Shown one piece after another: positions 28,607 through 37,398 of a stretch of 64,000 nucleotides of DNA. Source of the DNA: Methanolobus chelungpuianus (GTDB lineage: Archaea; Halobacteriota; Methanosarcinia; Methanosarcinales; Methanosarcinaceae). The notes beneath the pieces are model-generated. The model was not told the origin of the DNA, did no database searches, and saw only the letters and a program-made list of their open reading frames with translations. A program made the translations under genes and the position numbers. Location of the stretch: NCBI RefSeq assembly GCF_024500045.1, contig NZ_JTEO01000006.1:1-64000 (forward strand), given 5' to 3'. The number at the start of each line of letters is the position of its first letter. Position 1 is the first letter of the stretch.

Positions 28607-29425
28607 ATGAATAATCAAAGATACGTTGAATTCTATCGCATAGCACAAGCTGTACTTGGTGATAAGCTTGTAAAGCCTATTGAACATGATAACGAAATAA
28701 TATCAGAATGGGTATCAAAAGAAGGTTGGTTAATGTTACCATTGCCCTCAGAATCATGCATGAGTGATGCAAAAAACCGTAGGGGGCCAAATATTTATGT
28801 TTCTGCTAGTGATGAAGAGATTATAATTGGGATTGCAGTAAATACTTTAGAGTCCGTATACCAGTTAAAAAACATTCTTCATGAATTCCACAATAAGGAA
28901 AAAAGCGATTTACTTCATGAAATTACCCGATTGGATGACTCTTTTTTAACAAAAGTAGAACGTAAAATAAAGGAGAAACATTTTAATCAAGCGCCTGAAT
29001 ATCAGAATGAAATTAAGATACAATCAAATAAGTTGGATAATGAGTCAATCAATGAGATTTTTTTCATCGTGGATACGATTCGAGAAGATGGATTGAATTT
29101 AAAGAAATCCCGAGGTACATCTCATCCTATTGAAACTCCTAGAATAGAACTTACAGGTACATCATTTGAAAACGATGATGAGATATTCAGACAAAAACTC
29201 ATTTCTATTAAACCTATTTTTGAGACATGTATTAATATTAAAACTATAACTGAATTGAAGAAAATAGGTAAAGAGAAAATTGTAGCTATTTGTGCAAAAT
29301 GCAAAGAAATTATTCCTGAAAGTCAGTATCCTCCAGGAACATTTTGTCAAAAATGTGGTTCGCTTTTAAAAAGAACTAAAATGAAGAAGATTGACGAATC
29401 ATACCATTTAAGGGATGAAAATTGA
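28607..29425 (+). CDS. Zinc-ribbon protein of the divergent module, unknown
   Basis: 272 residues, AT-rich codon use. No domain recognised in the first ~220 residues (alpha/beta start with YRIAQAVLGDKLVKP; long helical middle). The C-terminus has a CAKCKEII...CQKCGSLL zinc ribbon (residues ~228-255). A strong AGGAGA site precedes the ATG. It is the first gene of a rightward pair with the methyltransferase-like gene 50 bp downstream, and is divergent from the GIY-YIG pair. Confidence 0.65.
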   Translation: MNNQRYVEFYRIAQAVLGDKLVKPIEHDNEIISEWVSKEGWLMLPLPSESCMSDAKNRRGPNIYVSASDEEIIIGIAVNTLESVYQLKNILHEFHNKEKSDLLHEITRLDDSFLTKVERKIKEKHFNQAPEYQNEIKIQSNKLDNESINEIFFIVDTIREDGLNLKKSRGTSHPIETPRIELTGTSFENDDEIFRQKLISIKPIFETCINIKTITELKKIGKEKIVAICAKCKEIIPESQYPPGTFCQKCGSLLKRTKMKKIDESYHLRDEN

Positions 29426-29476
29426 ATAATATGACCAATTTTTAACTCATACACTTTTGTAAAGGGGAAACAAAAC

Positions 29477-30247
29477 ATGCAAGATAACTATGTGGGAGAT
29501 ATTGGGGATTTTGGTAAATATGGAATGCTTAATGAGATATACAACCAGTCGAATGGCAGTATTACATTAGGAATTAATTGGTATAAAAATACAAAAGAAG
29601 AAGACAACAATGATGGGAAGCATATTGATTATTTAGAAGCTACTTTTAAAGATAGAGCTTCTTACATCCAATGTTTTCCAGAACTATATGCTAAATTAAA
29701 ACATATAATCCAGAATGATAGAAGATGCTTAGAGGAAATAGAAAAGAATCAAATCTTGCCTGAAAATACTATTTTTTATTCCAAACCAATACCCTATTTA
29801 GCACCTTACTATGAAACGAGGGAAATTGAACGAATTGACTGGTTTCAAAACTTATTAACCCATTTAATGAATGCGGATATAATTTTTGTAGATCCGGATA
29901 ACGGAATTGAGTGTGCTTCTATTAAAAAGACGAAAATAAAAGCAATTAAATATGTTTTTAAAGATGAAATCAAAGAATATTATCTAAATGGAAAATCAGT
30001 TGTCATTTATAATCACAAAAATAGGAAATCAAATCAAGAATATAATAAAAAAATATTAGGTTTGAAAAGTCTTTTCCAAAATGAGTGCTTGATTAGAGTT
30101 CTTAGAACCCGTAAAAAATCTACAAGAGATTATATCTTTTTGATTCAACCTTCTCATGAAAATATCATCAACTCAACTATAGATTCACTTCAAAAAGAAC
30201 CTTGTAACTTTATGTTTGAAAAGTATGACTTAATGTATTATGATTAA
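29477..30247 (+). CDS. Methyltransferase-like protein of unknown specificity
   Basis: 256 residues. The N-terminus (DNYVGDIGDFGKYGMLNEIY) is a distinctive, conserved-looking start seen in an uncharacterised family; the centre has NADIIFVDPDNGIEC, which resembles the catalytic D-P-P/D-P motif IV strand of Rossmann methyltransferases, and VVIYNHKNRK. No clear SAM glycine-rich motif I is visible, so the assignment is tentative. AT-rich, second gene of the rightward half of the module; the operon ends at the core ileS region. Confidence 0.6.
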   Translation: MQDNYVGDIGDFGKYGMLNEIYNQSNGSITLGINWYKNTKEEDNNDGKHIDYLEATFKDRASYIQCFPELYAKLKHIIQNDRRCLEEIEKNQILPENTIFYSKPIPYLAPYYETREIERIDWFQNLLTHLMNADIIFVDPDNGIECASIKKTKIKAIKYVFKDEIKEYYLNGKSVVIYNHKNRKSNQEYNKKILGLKSLFQNECLIRVLRTRKKSTRDYIFLIQPSHENIINSTIDSLQKEPCNFMFEKYDLMYYD

Positions 30248-30551
30248 CTGTTAACAAAATCATTACTCTCTAAAATTCTGAGTATCTATTTTTCAGGATA
30301 CCTATTACCCCTCACGGCACTCGAAGGGTGGGATTTGAACTCACTTACTATTTACCACCATCTCCCCTACAACCTTCCTCAAACCACAGCAACCCGTAAC
30401 TTTTCCCCCAAACTACCTTCCCTCTCCCTCCCCTCCCCACTCCTCACTTCCCCAACAAAATTTAACTATAACCTGTGAGTTTCATCCATAATTATTAAAT
30501 CGAATATTGCAGTAGGAATATCCATATCGAACAGAGCATGGAGACCCTTTG
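30248..30551. other. Spacer between accessory module and ileS
   Basis: No coding sequence is evident. The left part has a T-arm-like remnant at 30328-30344; the middle (30360-30470) is an unusually pyrimidine-rich C/T/A tract without open frames; the right end carries the ileS promoter and ribosome site. Confidence 0.5.
30314..30345 (-). other. Possible tRNA 3'-end remnant
   Basis: On the minus strand GTGAG-TTCAAAT-CCCAC has the length and the TTCAAAT loop of a tRNA T-arm (four of five stem pairs). The rest of a tRNA is absent. Such 3' halves mark integration sites, and this one lies at the border of the accessory module and core genes. Confidence 0.3.
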
Positions 30552-33500
30552 ATGTTAGAGGAGATTACCAGTCAGTACAGCCCGGAGAAACTGGAGAGGA
30601 AGATCCAGGACTTCTGGGAAAAATCGGATGCGTACTCTAAGGTACGCGAGCACAGAAGAGGCGGGAAGAGGTTCTTTTTCGTGGACGGACCGCCATATAC
30701 CACAGGGCACATACACTTGGGCACTGCATGGAACAAGATCATCAAGGACTCCATCCTGCGCTACCGCTCCATGAACGGCTGCGACATACTTGACCGTGCG
30801 GGCTGGGATATGCATGGCCTACCCATCGAGGTCAAGGTGGAGGGCGTGCTCGGCTTCACATCCAAGAAGGATATCGAGAAATACGGCGTCGGCAACTTCA
30901 TCGAGAAGTGCAAGGAATTCGCGCTCAGCCAGAAGGACGACATGACCGGACAGTTCCGCATGCTTGGCGCATGGCTGGACTGGAAGGACCCCTACATGAC
31001 CCTGCGTGACGAGTACATCGAAGCCGCATGGTGGACCCTCAAGCGCGCCCAGGAGAAGAACCTGCTGGAGCAGGGCAAGCGCGTCGTCAACTGGTGCCCC
31101 AGGTGTGAGACCGCCATCGCCGACTCCGAGGTGGAGTACAGCGACAGGGACGATCCTTCTATATTCGTCAAGTTCAGGCTCAAGGGCGAGGAGAACGCCT
31201 ATGTGGTGATATGGACCACCACCCCGTGGACCATCCCTTCCAACATTGCAGTGGCAGTGCATCCATCTTTTGAATATTCAAGGGTAAAGGCAAAGACCTC
31301 TGACGGCAGGGAAGAGATACTGATCATAGCTTCACAGCTGGTAGAGCCGGTCCTTAAGAAGGGACGCTATGCCGGTTATGAGATACTCGGCACGATGCTT
31401 GGCGAGGACCTCACTGCACTGTCCTACGAGCACCCCCTGGCAGACAAGGTGCCAAGGCAGGCGGCTATGGGTCATGGCATCTACCTTGCCGATTTCGTGA
31501 CAGCCGAGAACACAGGATGCGTGCACATCGCGCCGGGGCACGGTATGGACGATTTCGAGGTGGGCCTGAGGAACAGCCTGCCCATATTCTGTCCCGTCGG
31601 CTCTGACGGCAGGTACACAGAAGCAGCCGGCGACTACACAGGCATGCACATCCGTGATGCCAACGTTACCGTCATCGAGGATCTCAGACAGCGCGGCCTG
31701 CTCCTTGCCCAAGGTAAGATCACCCACAGGTACGGGCACTGCTGGCGCTGCAAGACCCCGATCATCTACCTTGCCACTGAGCAGTGGTTCATCAAGATAT
31801 CCGACCTGAAGGAGCAGATGCTCTCCGAGATACAGCAGGTCAACTGGTATCCTTCCTGGGCGGGTTCTGCAAGGTTTAAGGACTGGATCGAAGGTGCCCG
31901 CGACTGGTGTGTTTCCAGGCAGAGGTACTGGGGCATCCCCATACCTGTATGGAAGTGCCGGACATGTGACAGCATGCACGTTGTCGGTACCAAGAATGAG
32001 CTCATGGAGATGTCAGGCCTCTCCGGCGATATCGAGCTGCACAGGCCATACGTTGATGCAGTCACTATTGACTGCCCCTGCGGCGGTAAGATGAAGCGCG
32101 TGGAAGACGTGTTCGATGTCTGGTTCGATTCGGCGGTGGCCTCCTGGGCAACGCTCAGGTTCCCGCAGAAGGCGGAGGACTTTGAAAAATGGTGGCCAGC
32201 AGACTTCATCACCGAAGGGCATGACCAGACCCGCGGCTGGTTCTACTCACAGCTTGGCGCAAGCATGGTGGCTTTCGGCAAGGCTCCCTATAAGAGTGTG
32301 CTCATGCACGGTTTCACCCTCGACGGGGAGGGCAAGAAGATGTCAAAGAGCCTTGGCAATGTCATAGAGCCCAAGGACGTCATCTCAAAATACGGTGCCG
32401 ATACCCTAAGGTCCTTCGTGCTCTCGGCCAGTGCGCCATGGGACGACCTCAAGTTCAACAGTGAGGAACTGGGAACCATCAACAGGACGCTGAACATTCT
32501 CTGGAACGTCTATCGCTTCCCCTTACCCTACATGGTGCTGGACAACTTCGACCCATCAAAGGTGTCCCTGGAATCTGTCAGGGAGCACATGAGGGAGGAA
32601 GACCGGTGGATACTCTCCAGGGCACAGTCGCTCATCAACGATGTCAACAAGTCCATGGACCAGTACACCCTGCACAGGGCATTACGTTCCATCAATGAGT
32701 TCGTCCTGGAAGATCTTTCCAGATGGTATGTCCAGCTCATCAGGCCAAGGACATGGGTCGAGGCCGATGACCCGGACAAGCTGGCTGTCTACAGGGTGCT
32801 GTACGAGGTATTCGTTATAACCACCAAGGTCATCGCGCCGTTCATGCCGCATCTTGCGGAGGAAATGTACCAGAACCTTGTCAGGAACGTTTACCCGGAT
32901 GCACCCGAATCCGTGCACATGAACGACTGGCCGGTTGCCGACGAATCCCTTGTGGATAAAGAGCTTGAGACCCACATGGATATGATAAGGTCCATGGTGG
33001 AGGCATCCTCCAATGCCCGTCAGAAGGCAGGCAGGAAGCTCAGGTGGCCCGTGTCGAGGATAGTGGTCGCCCCGTCCAACGAACAGGTAGCACAGGCCGT
33101 AGCAAACCTAAAATCCGTGCTCATGGACCAGACCAACTCAAAGGACATCGTGCTTACCGGCGTAGGGGAGCCCTGGGATGAGCTTGGCTATGAGGCTATC
33201 CCGAACCCCAGCACCATCGGCCCCGTGTTCAAGGGCGATGCTGGCAAGGTGCTGGCTGCAATAAAGAAAGCCGATGTGATGTCCCTTAAGAAGTCCCTGG
33301 CTTTGAACGGGCAGGCAGAAGTGGATATTCCCGGAGGCAAGGCAACTGTCACGCCGGAAATGGTCAAGTTCGAGGAGAAGATGCCGGAGGCTGTGGCAAG
33401 CGCGGAGTTCAATGCAGGCAGCGTATATGTTGACGCGAAACTGACCCGCGAACTGGAGTCCGAAGGTTTTGCAAGGGAGGTTATCCGCAGGGTTCAGGAC

Positions 33501-33725
33501 ATGCGCAAGGAGCTTGACCTGGCGGTTGATGAGGGCATCAGGGCCCACATAAAGATCACCGACCAGAGGATCCTTGACCTCGTGCTTGACCTGGAGCAGC
33601 ACATTGCAAAGGAGATCAGGGCGGAAGTGCAGGTAATAGGCCTTGACGTGGATGCAAACGGGACTCTCAGCAAGGACTGGGATGTGGAGGGCGTATCCAT
33701 GAGCATAGGCATATCGCCGGCCTGA
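30552..33725 (+). CDS. ileS: Isoleucyl-tRNA synthetase
   Basis: A 1057-residue class I synthetase. The HIGH motif appears as [16 protein letters not shown] (residues ~46-61) and KMSKS as [12 protein letters not shown] (~590-601); the CP1 editing domain ([18 protein letters not shown]), the [17 protein letters not shown] editing site, and the anticodon-binding and C-terminal regions are present at full archaeal length. GGAG lies about seven bases before ATG 30552, which is preferred to the TTG one codon earlier. It starts a core cluster with mptE. Confidence 0.95.
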   Translation: MLEEITSQYSPEKLERKIQDFWEKSDAYSKVREHRRGGKRFFFVDGPPYTTGHIHLGTAWNKIIKDSILRYRSMNGCDILDRAGWDMHGLPIEVKVEGVLGFTSKKDIEKYGVGNFIEKCKEFALSQKDDMTGQFRMLGAWLDWKDPYMTLRDEYIEAAWWTLKRAQEKNLLEQGKRVVNWCPRCETAIADSEVEYSDRDDPSIFVKFRLKGEENAYVVIWTTTPWTIPSNIAVAVHPSFEYSRVKAKTSDGREEILIIASQLVEPVLKKGRYAGYEILGTMLGEDLTALSYEHPLADKVPRQAAMGHGIYLADFVTAENTGCVHIAPGHGMDDFEVGLRNSLPIFCPVGSDGRYTEAAGDYTGMHIRDANVTVIEDLRQRGLLLAQGKITHRYGHCWRCKTPIIYLATEQWFIKISDLKEQMLSEIQQVNWYPSWAGSARFKDWIEGARDWCVSRQRYWGIPIPVWKCRTCDSMHVVGTKNELMEMSGLSGDIELHRPYVDAVTIDCPCGGKMKRVEDVFDVWFDSAVASWATLRFPQKAEDFEKWWPADFITEGHDQTRGWFYSQLGASMVAFGKAPYKSVLMHGFTLDGEGKKMSKSLGNVIEPKDVISKYGADTLRSFVLSASAPWDDLKFNSEELGTINRTLNILWNVYRFPLPYMVLDNFDPSKVSLESVREHMREEDRWILSRAQSLINDVNKSMDQYTLHRALRSINEFVLEDLSRWYVQLIRPRTWVEADDPDKLAVYRVLYEVFVITTKVIAPFMPHLAEEMYQNLVRNVYPDAPESVHMNDWPVADESLVDKELETHMDMIRSMVEASSNARQKAGRKLRWPVSRIVVAPSNEQVAQAVANLKSVLMDQTNSKDIVLTGVGEPWDELGYEAIPNPSTIGPVFKGDAGKVLAAIKKADVMSLKKSLALNGQAEVDIPGGKATVTPEMVKFEEKMPEAVASAEFNAGSVYVDAKLTRELESEGFAREVIRRVQDMRKELDLAVDEGIRAHIKITDQRILDLVLDLEQHIAKEIRAEVQVIGLDVDANGTLSKDWDVEGVSMSIGISPA

Positions 33726-33754
33726 GACCGGAACACCAGGGAAACCGGGAAAAT

Positions 33755-34387
33755 ATGGATTTCAACAAATGGGAGCCTGTGTATTCAGATATACTGGAGG
33801 ACATGGGCTTCAGCAGGGAAGAGGATGAGCGTGCTGCTCTCCTTCTCTCCCGCATGCTCGATCCTGCAAAGACTGCAGATGTATCTGTCCTGCATGAGCT
33901 CATTGAGGGCAGGGACGTGCTTGTATGCGGCAATGCTCCCGGTCTCAGGGATGGGCTCCTGTCCGTTGACGTTAAGAGATACGTGGTCATAGCTGCTGAT
34001 GGAGCCGCAGCTGTTGTGCTTGATTCAGGGACTGTGCCTGATATAATAGTTACTGACCTTGACGGTAATGTCGAAAGGGAGATAGACGCCAGCCGCAAAG
34101 GTTCTGTCATGGTAGTGCATGCCCATGGGGATAACACCGATAAACTGGAAAGATATGTCCCTTTTCTGAATAAGGTGATAGGAAGTACCCAATCGGTCCC
34201 TCTTTGTAATGTTTACAATTTCGGCGGCTTCAGCGATGGTGACAGATGCGTTTTCCTTGCAAGGGAATTTGGTGCGGCCGGTATCACTCTAGTGGGTTTT
34301 GACTTTGATGATGAGAACGTGACCCCTATCAAGAAGAAGAAACTGCGCTGGGCCAGGAGACTGATAGGTGAACTGCTCAGTGAGTAA
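33755..34387 (+). CDS. mptE: 6-hydroxymethyl-7,8-dihydropterin pyrophosphokinase MptE
   Basis: 210 residues of the DUF115/MptE family: DVLVCGNAPGLRDGL near residue 50, YVVIAADGAAAVVLDSGTVPDIIVTDLDG (~76-104; pterin and metal binding) and VVHAHGDNTDKLERYVP with the ITLVGFDFDD end motif. It activates hydroxymethyl-dihydropterin for tetrahydromethanopterin synthesis, the C1 carrier of methanogenesis. It follows ileS by 29 bp and is probably co-transcribed. Confidence 0.85.
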   Translation: MDFNKWEPVYSDILEDMGFSREEDERAALLLSRMLDPAKTADVSVLHELIEGRDVLVCGNAPGLRDGLLSVDVKRYVVIAADGAAAVVLDSGTVPDIIVTDLDGNVEREIDASRKGSVMVVHAHGDNTDKLERYVPFLNKVIGSTQSVPLCNVYNFGGFSDGDRCVFLAREFGAAGITLVGFDFDDENVTPIKKKKLRWARRLIGELLSE

Positions 34388-34489
34388 CAGGTATTGTCGT
34401 GTCTCACTTTTTATCATTGATCTGTCATCATTGTAATGATTTTATGAGAATCTATTTATATTTCCGTATCAATTAGCAAGTGGAGTTAT

Positions 34490-35614
34490 ATGGAAACATT
34501 GATCCTCTGTATAGACAGGGATGATGACCTCGGCGTAAAGGCCAATGTAAGGGGACCTGTCATTGGAAGGGAGGCTAACGTTGAAGCCGCTGTAAGGCTT
34601 GCCACAGCGGATCCCGAGGACTCGGATGCCAACACCATCTTCGGTGGTATCAAGGTACTGGATGACCTGGCTGCAAAGGGTGTTGATGCGGAACTGGTCA
34701 CCCTTGCGGGAGACAAGAACATAGGCATCATCTCGGACCAGAAGATAGCGAACCAGCTTGATGCCCTTCTTAAGAATATCCGGTTCGAATCCGCTATATT
34801 CATTTCTGACGGGGCCGAGGACGAGACCCTGCTCCCCATCGTGCAGTCCAGGATAAAGATAAACTCTGTCAAGCGTATTGTAGTCATGCAGAGTGCCAAC
34901 CTTGAAAGCACCTATTACATCATAAAGCACGCTTTTAATGACCCCAAGATATCCCAGACCTTCTTCGTGCCACTGGGACTGGCTTCACTTATCTATGCAT
35001 TTTTCCTTATGATCGATTATCCACAGGGCGCGATCATAGGCATACTTGCCGCAGTGGGCCTCTACATGCTCTACAGGGGATTCGGTGATCCCATATCTGT
35101 TTATGGAGAGCGTATCAAGGATTCCTTCCACTCCGGGAGGATGACTTTCCTTACATATCTCGCCGCGTTCCTGATACTGGTACTTGCAACTGTGCTGGGC
35201 CTTGCCAGGGTATGGGAGCTTTACACGCGCGAAGGTATCTGGTACTATGGGGTTGTGCCGCTGGCCACAGTGTTCATAAACACCACTGTATGGCTCTACG
35301 TAAGCGCATTCCTGATAGCGGATGTAGGGAAGATCATCGACTGCTACAGGAGCCGCGTGTCCACTTTCAGGTACATCATACCCGCCTTCTTCGTGATATC
35401 CATGGGCCTGCTCTTCTGGGGAGCAAGCACATACCTCATGTCCATAAGTACCGTCATTGGCGGCAGTAGTATCGACCCTGCAGTGGGAGTACAGTATTTC
35501 GTCTATTCCATAGTGGCAGCTATTGTCATTGCCCTTGTCGGGATAAAGGTCTCCACCAGCGTGAGGATGGAAGAGAATCAGACCTTAAAGGGTAGCAACA
35601 ATGCGGATACGTAG
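34490..35614 (+). CDS. DUF373 family membrane protein
   Basis: 374 residues. The N-terminal soluble domain (LILCIDRDDDLGVKANVRGPVIGREAN) and FISDGAEDETLLPIVQSRIKI are diagnostic of the archaeal DUF373 family; residues ~160-360 contain six or seven membrane segments. Function unknown. The last 14 bases overlap the following phosphorylase gene. GTGGAG lies a few bases before the ATG, and TTTATATTT (34455) is a plausible TATA box. Confidence 0.8.
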   Translation: METLILCIDRDDDLGVKANVRGPVIGREANVEAAVRLATADPEDSDANTIFGGIKVLDDLAAKGVDAELVTLAGDKNIGIISDQKIANQLDALLKNIRFESAIFISDGAEDETLLPIVQSRIKINSVKRIVVMQSANLESTYYIIKHAFNDPKISQTFFVPLGLASLIYAFFLMIDYPQGAIIGILAAVGLYMLYRGFGDPISVYGERIKDSFHSGRMTFLTYLAAFLILVLATVLGLARVWELYTREGIWYYGVVPLATVFINTTVWLYVSAFLIADVGKIIDCYRSRVSTFRYIIPAFFVISMGLLFWGASTYLMSISTVIGGSSIDPAVGVQYFVYSIVAAIVIALVGIKVSTSVRMEENQTLKGSNNADT

Positions 35615-36404
35615 GGCAGAAGAGGTCCAGGGTTCCTGCTTTGATATCGCATTAATCGGCGGTGTGAACTTTTCCCTGCCTGGAGTTACCGGAAGCATCG
35701 TTGTGGAAACGCCTTTTGGTGTGGTCCGGGCCTATCCGTTCGATGTCCATGGCAGGAGAGGTGTTATGATACCCAGGCACGCTGACGGGCAGAAGCACCT
35801 GCCACCGCACATGATCAACTACCGGGCTATTATATGGGCAGTTACGGAACTTGGAATTGAGAGAGTCATATCCGTGAACTCTGTAGGCACAATGCGTGGC
35901 CATCCGATTGGCAGTTTTGTACTGCCGGACGATATTCTGGATATGACAAGAAGCCGGAAATCCACTTTTCATGATGATATGACAGTGCATGTTGACATGA
36001 CAGATCCTTACTGCCCCCAGCTCAGGAATGGTCTAATGAATGCGCTGGTCGGAAGGGAACTTGGGTTCTCAGATGGCGGCGTATATGTCTGCACCGAAGG
36101 CCCGAGGTTTGAGAGCAGGGCAGAGATACGTATGATGAGCACGTTCGGGGATGTCGTTGGCATGACGGGCATGCCTGAGCTCGTACTGGCCAGGGAGCTC
36201 AATCTTTGCTATGCTTCCATCTGCACAGTGACCAATAATGCATGCGGCCTGGGTGATGGGAAGATCACGGCTTCAGAGGTCGTCAGGACGCTCCGGGAAA
36301 AACAGGAGAACCTGCTTGAAGTGCTGCTCAGTGTCGTACGGAGTCTTCCTGAGAAGCGTGAGTGCAACTGCATGCATGCCACGGACATCGATGCATGTCT
36401 CTAA
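35601..36404 (+). CDS. mtnP: Purine nucleoside phosphorylase-family enzyme (MTA/MTI phosphorylase-like)
   Basis: 267 residues. Motifs of the PNP/MTAP class: VMIPRHADGQKHLPPHMINYRAIIWA (phosphate and substrate site), VNSVGTMRG, YVCTEGPRFESRAEIRMM and VGMTGMPELVLARELNLCYASICTVTNNACG. Methanogen homologues salvage methylthioinosine or methylthioadenosine; which one is used here cannot be read. The C-terminal CNCMHATDIDACL is Cys-rich. The start overlaps DUF373, implying coupled translation. Confidence 0.8.
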   Translation: MRIRRAEEVQGSCFDIALIGGVNFSLPGVTGSIVVETPFGVVRAYPFDVHGRRGVMIPRHADGQKHLPPHMINYRAIIWAVTELGIERVISVNSVGTMRGHPIGSFVLPDDILDMTRSRKSTFHDDMTVHVDMTDPYCPQLRNGLMNALVGRELGFSDGGVYVCTEGPRFESRAEIRMMSTFGDVVGMTGMPELVLARELNLCYASICTVTNNACGLGDGKITASEVVRTLREKQENLLEVLLSVVRSLPEKRECNCMHATDIDACL

Positions 36405-36459
36405 GTGCATTTATTCTTCTAACTGGAATGCGATAGAACTTGGTGACGAACAGGCCTTT

Positions 36460-37311
36460 TCAGGCGATGTCCCTGGAGGTATCGATCTGCACTCCTTCGC
36501 CGATCTTGAACTTGATGATATCTGCACTTGGCACCATTCCTCTTATCTTGGGTATGGCGAGCTTGCTGACCAGTTTATCGGACCCTGTCTCAAGGCTGGA
36601 CTCGAATATCACGTCGACCGTGGCAAAGACCTCATTGTCTATCCTTTCAGGGGTAGTGCCCTTGTGACCGTAAAGGTATGTAAGGCATTGCATCTCCTTT
36701 GTAACCTCATAGATAACGTTGGTCAGCTGGCGGATGAGGCCCGGATTGATGTGAAGGTTCATAAAGAAAGAGAATGAATCGATCACGAGGTTCACTTCTT
36801 CACCGTCCGAGTCATTGGCTATGTTGCGCAGGTTGTATTCAGTGAACTCGATGATCTTGGAGTCGATGTACTCGTTGCCTACGTTCTCGGACAGTTCGCC
36901 GCATGAGTTGAAGTAGTATTCACTGTACACGTCCACAAAGATGATGTTGGAAGGGTCAAAGCCAAGATTGATGATGTCCCTGAGGACGAACTTGGGCCTG
37001 CGACCGGTGGTAAAATAGAAGGTCCTGCGGGATTGAGTGAACTGGTAGAGGAACACCTCAGACATGGAACGCGGGTCGGCCGAAAAATAGGATACTGAGC
37101 CCGCCGGCAGTCCACCTCCAAGATTCCTGTCAAGGACGGATATACCTGTAGAAAGCAGCACAGGCTCGTCCAGGTATGTCACACTCGAAGCCTGTTTCTT
37201 AAGGCTGTCGTAAAGTAGGACATCTTCCTGTTCCCCGGCTGGGCCTTCCTGCATAACGGAGTTTGCTGCATAGGATTTGCTTGTTAACATTCTTCTGCCC
37301 CTTGTAAGCAA
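36460..37311 (-). CDS. RecA-superfamily (RAD55-like) protein with degenerate P-loop
   Basis: 283 residues. The fold is recognisable from LLSTGISVLDRNLGGGLPAGSVSYFS, a KaiC/RAD55-type start, and from the Walker B strand VNLVIDSFSFF. Where a Walker A GPPGTGKT should stand it reads SADPRSMSEVF, with no GKT/S. It is therefore unlikely to hydrolyse ATP normally. Archaeal paralogues of this kind are common in methanogens; function is unknown. Divergent from the DUF5814-type helicase gene. Confidence 0.7.
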   Translation of the reverse strand: MLTRGRRMLTSKSYAANSVMQEGPAGEQEDVLLYDSLKKQASSVTYLDEPVLLSTGISVLDRNLGGGLPAGSVSYFSADPRSMSEVFLYQFTQSRRTFYFTTGRRPKFVLRDIINLGFDPSNIIFVDVYSEYYFNSCGELSENVGNEYIDSKIIEFTEYNLRNIANDSDGEEVNLVIDSFSFFMNLHINPGLIRQLTNVIYEVTKEMQCLTYLYGHKGTTPERIDNEVFATVDVIFESSLETGSDKLVSKLAIPKIRGMVPSADIIKFKIGEGVQIDTSRDIA

Positions 37312-37398
37312 GGAATAATATATTGCTTTTTATATTTTTACTTATGCTTTCCCTAAAGCCAATACTTTTTATAGTCACTGTACTATCTGAGTGCGCAG

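Noticed and set aside
31332-31979. Long minus-strand frames within ileS
   Set aside because: Product of high-GC codon structure in ileS; no ribosome sites or domains.
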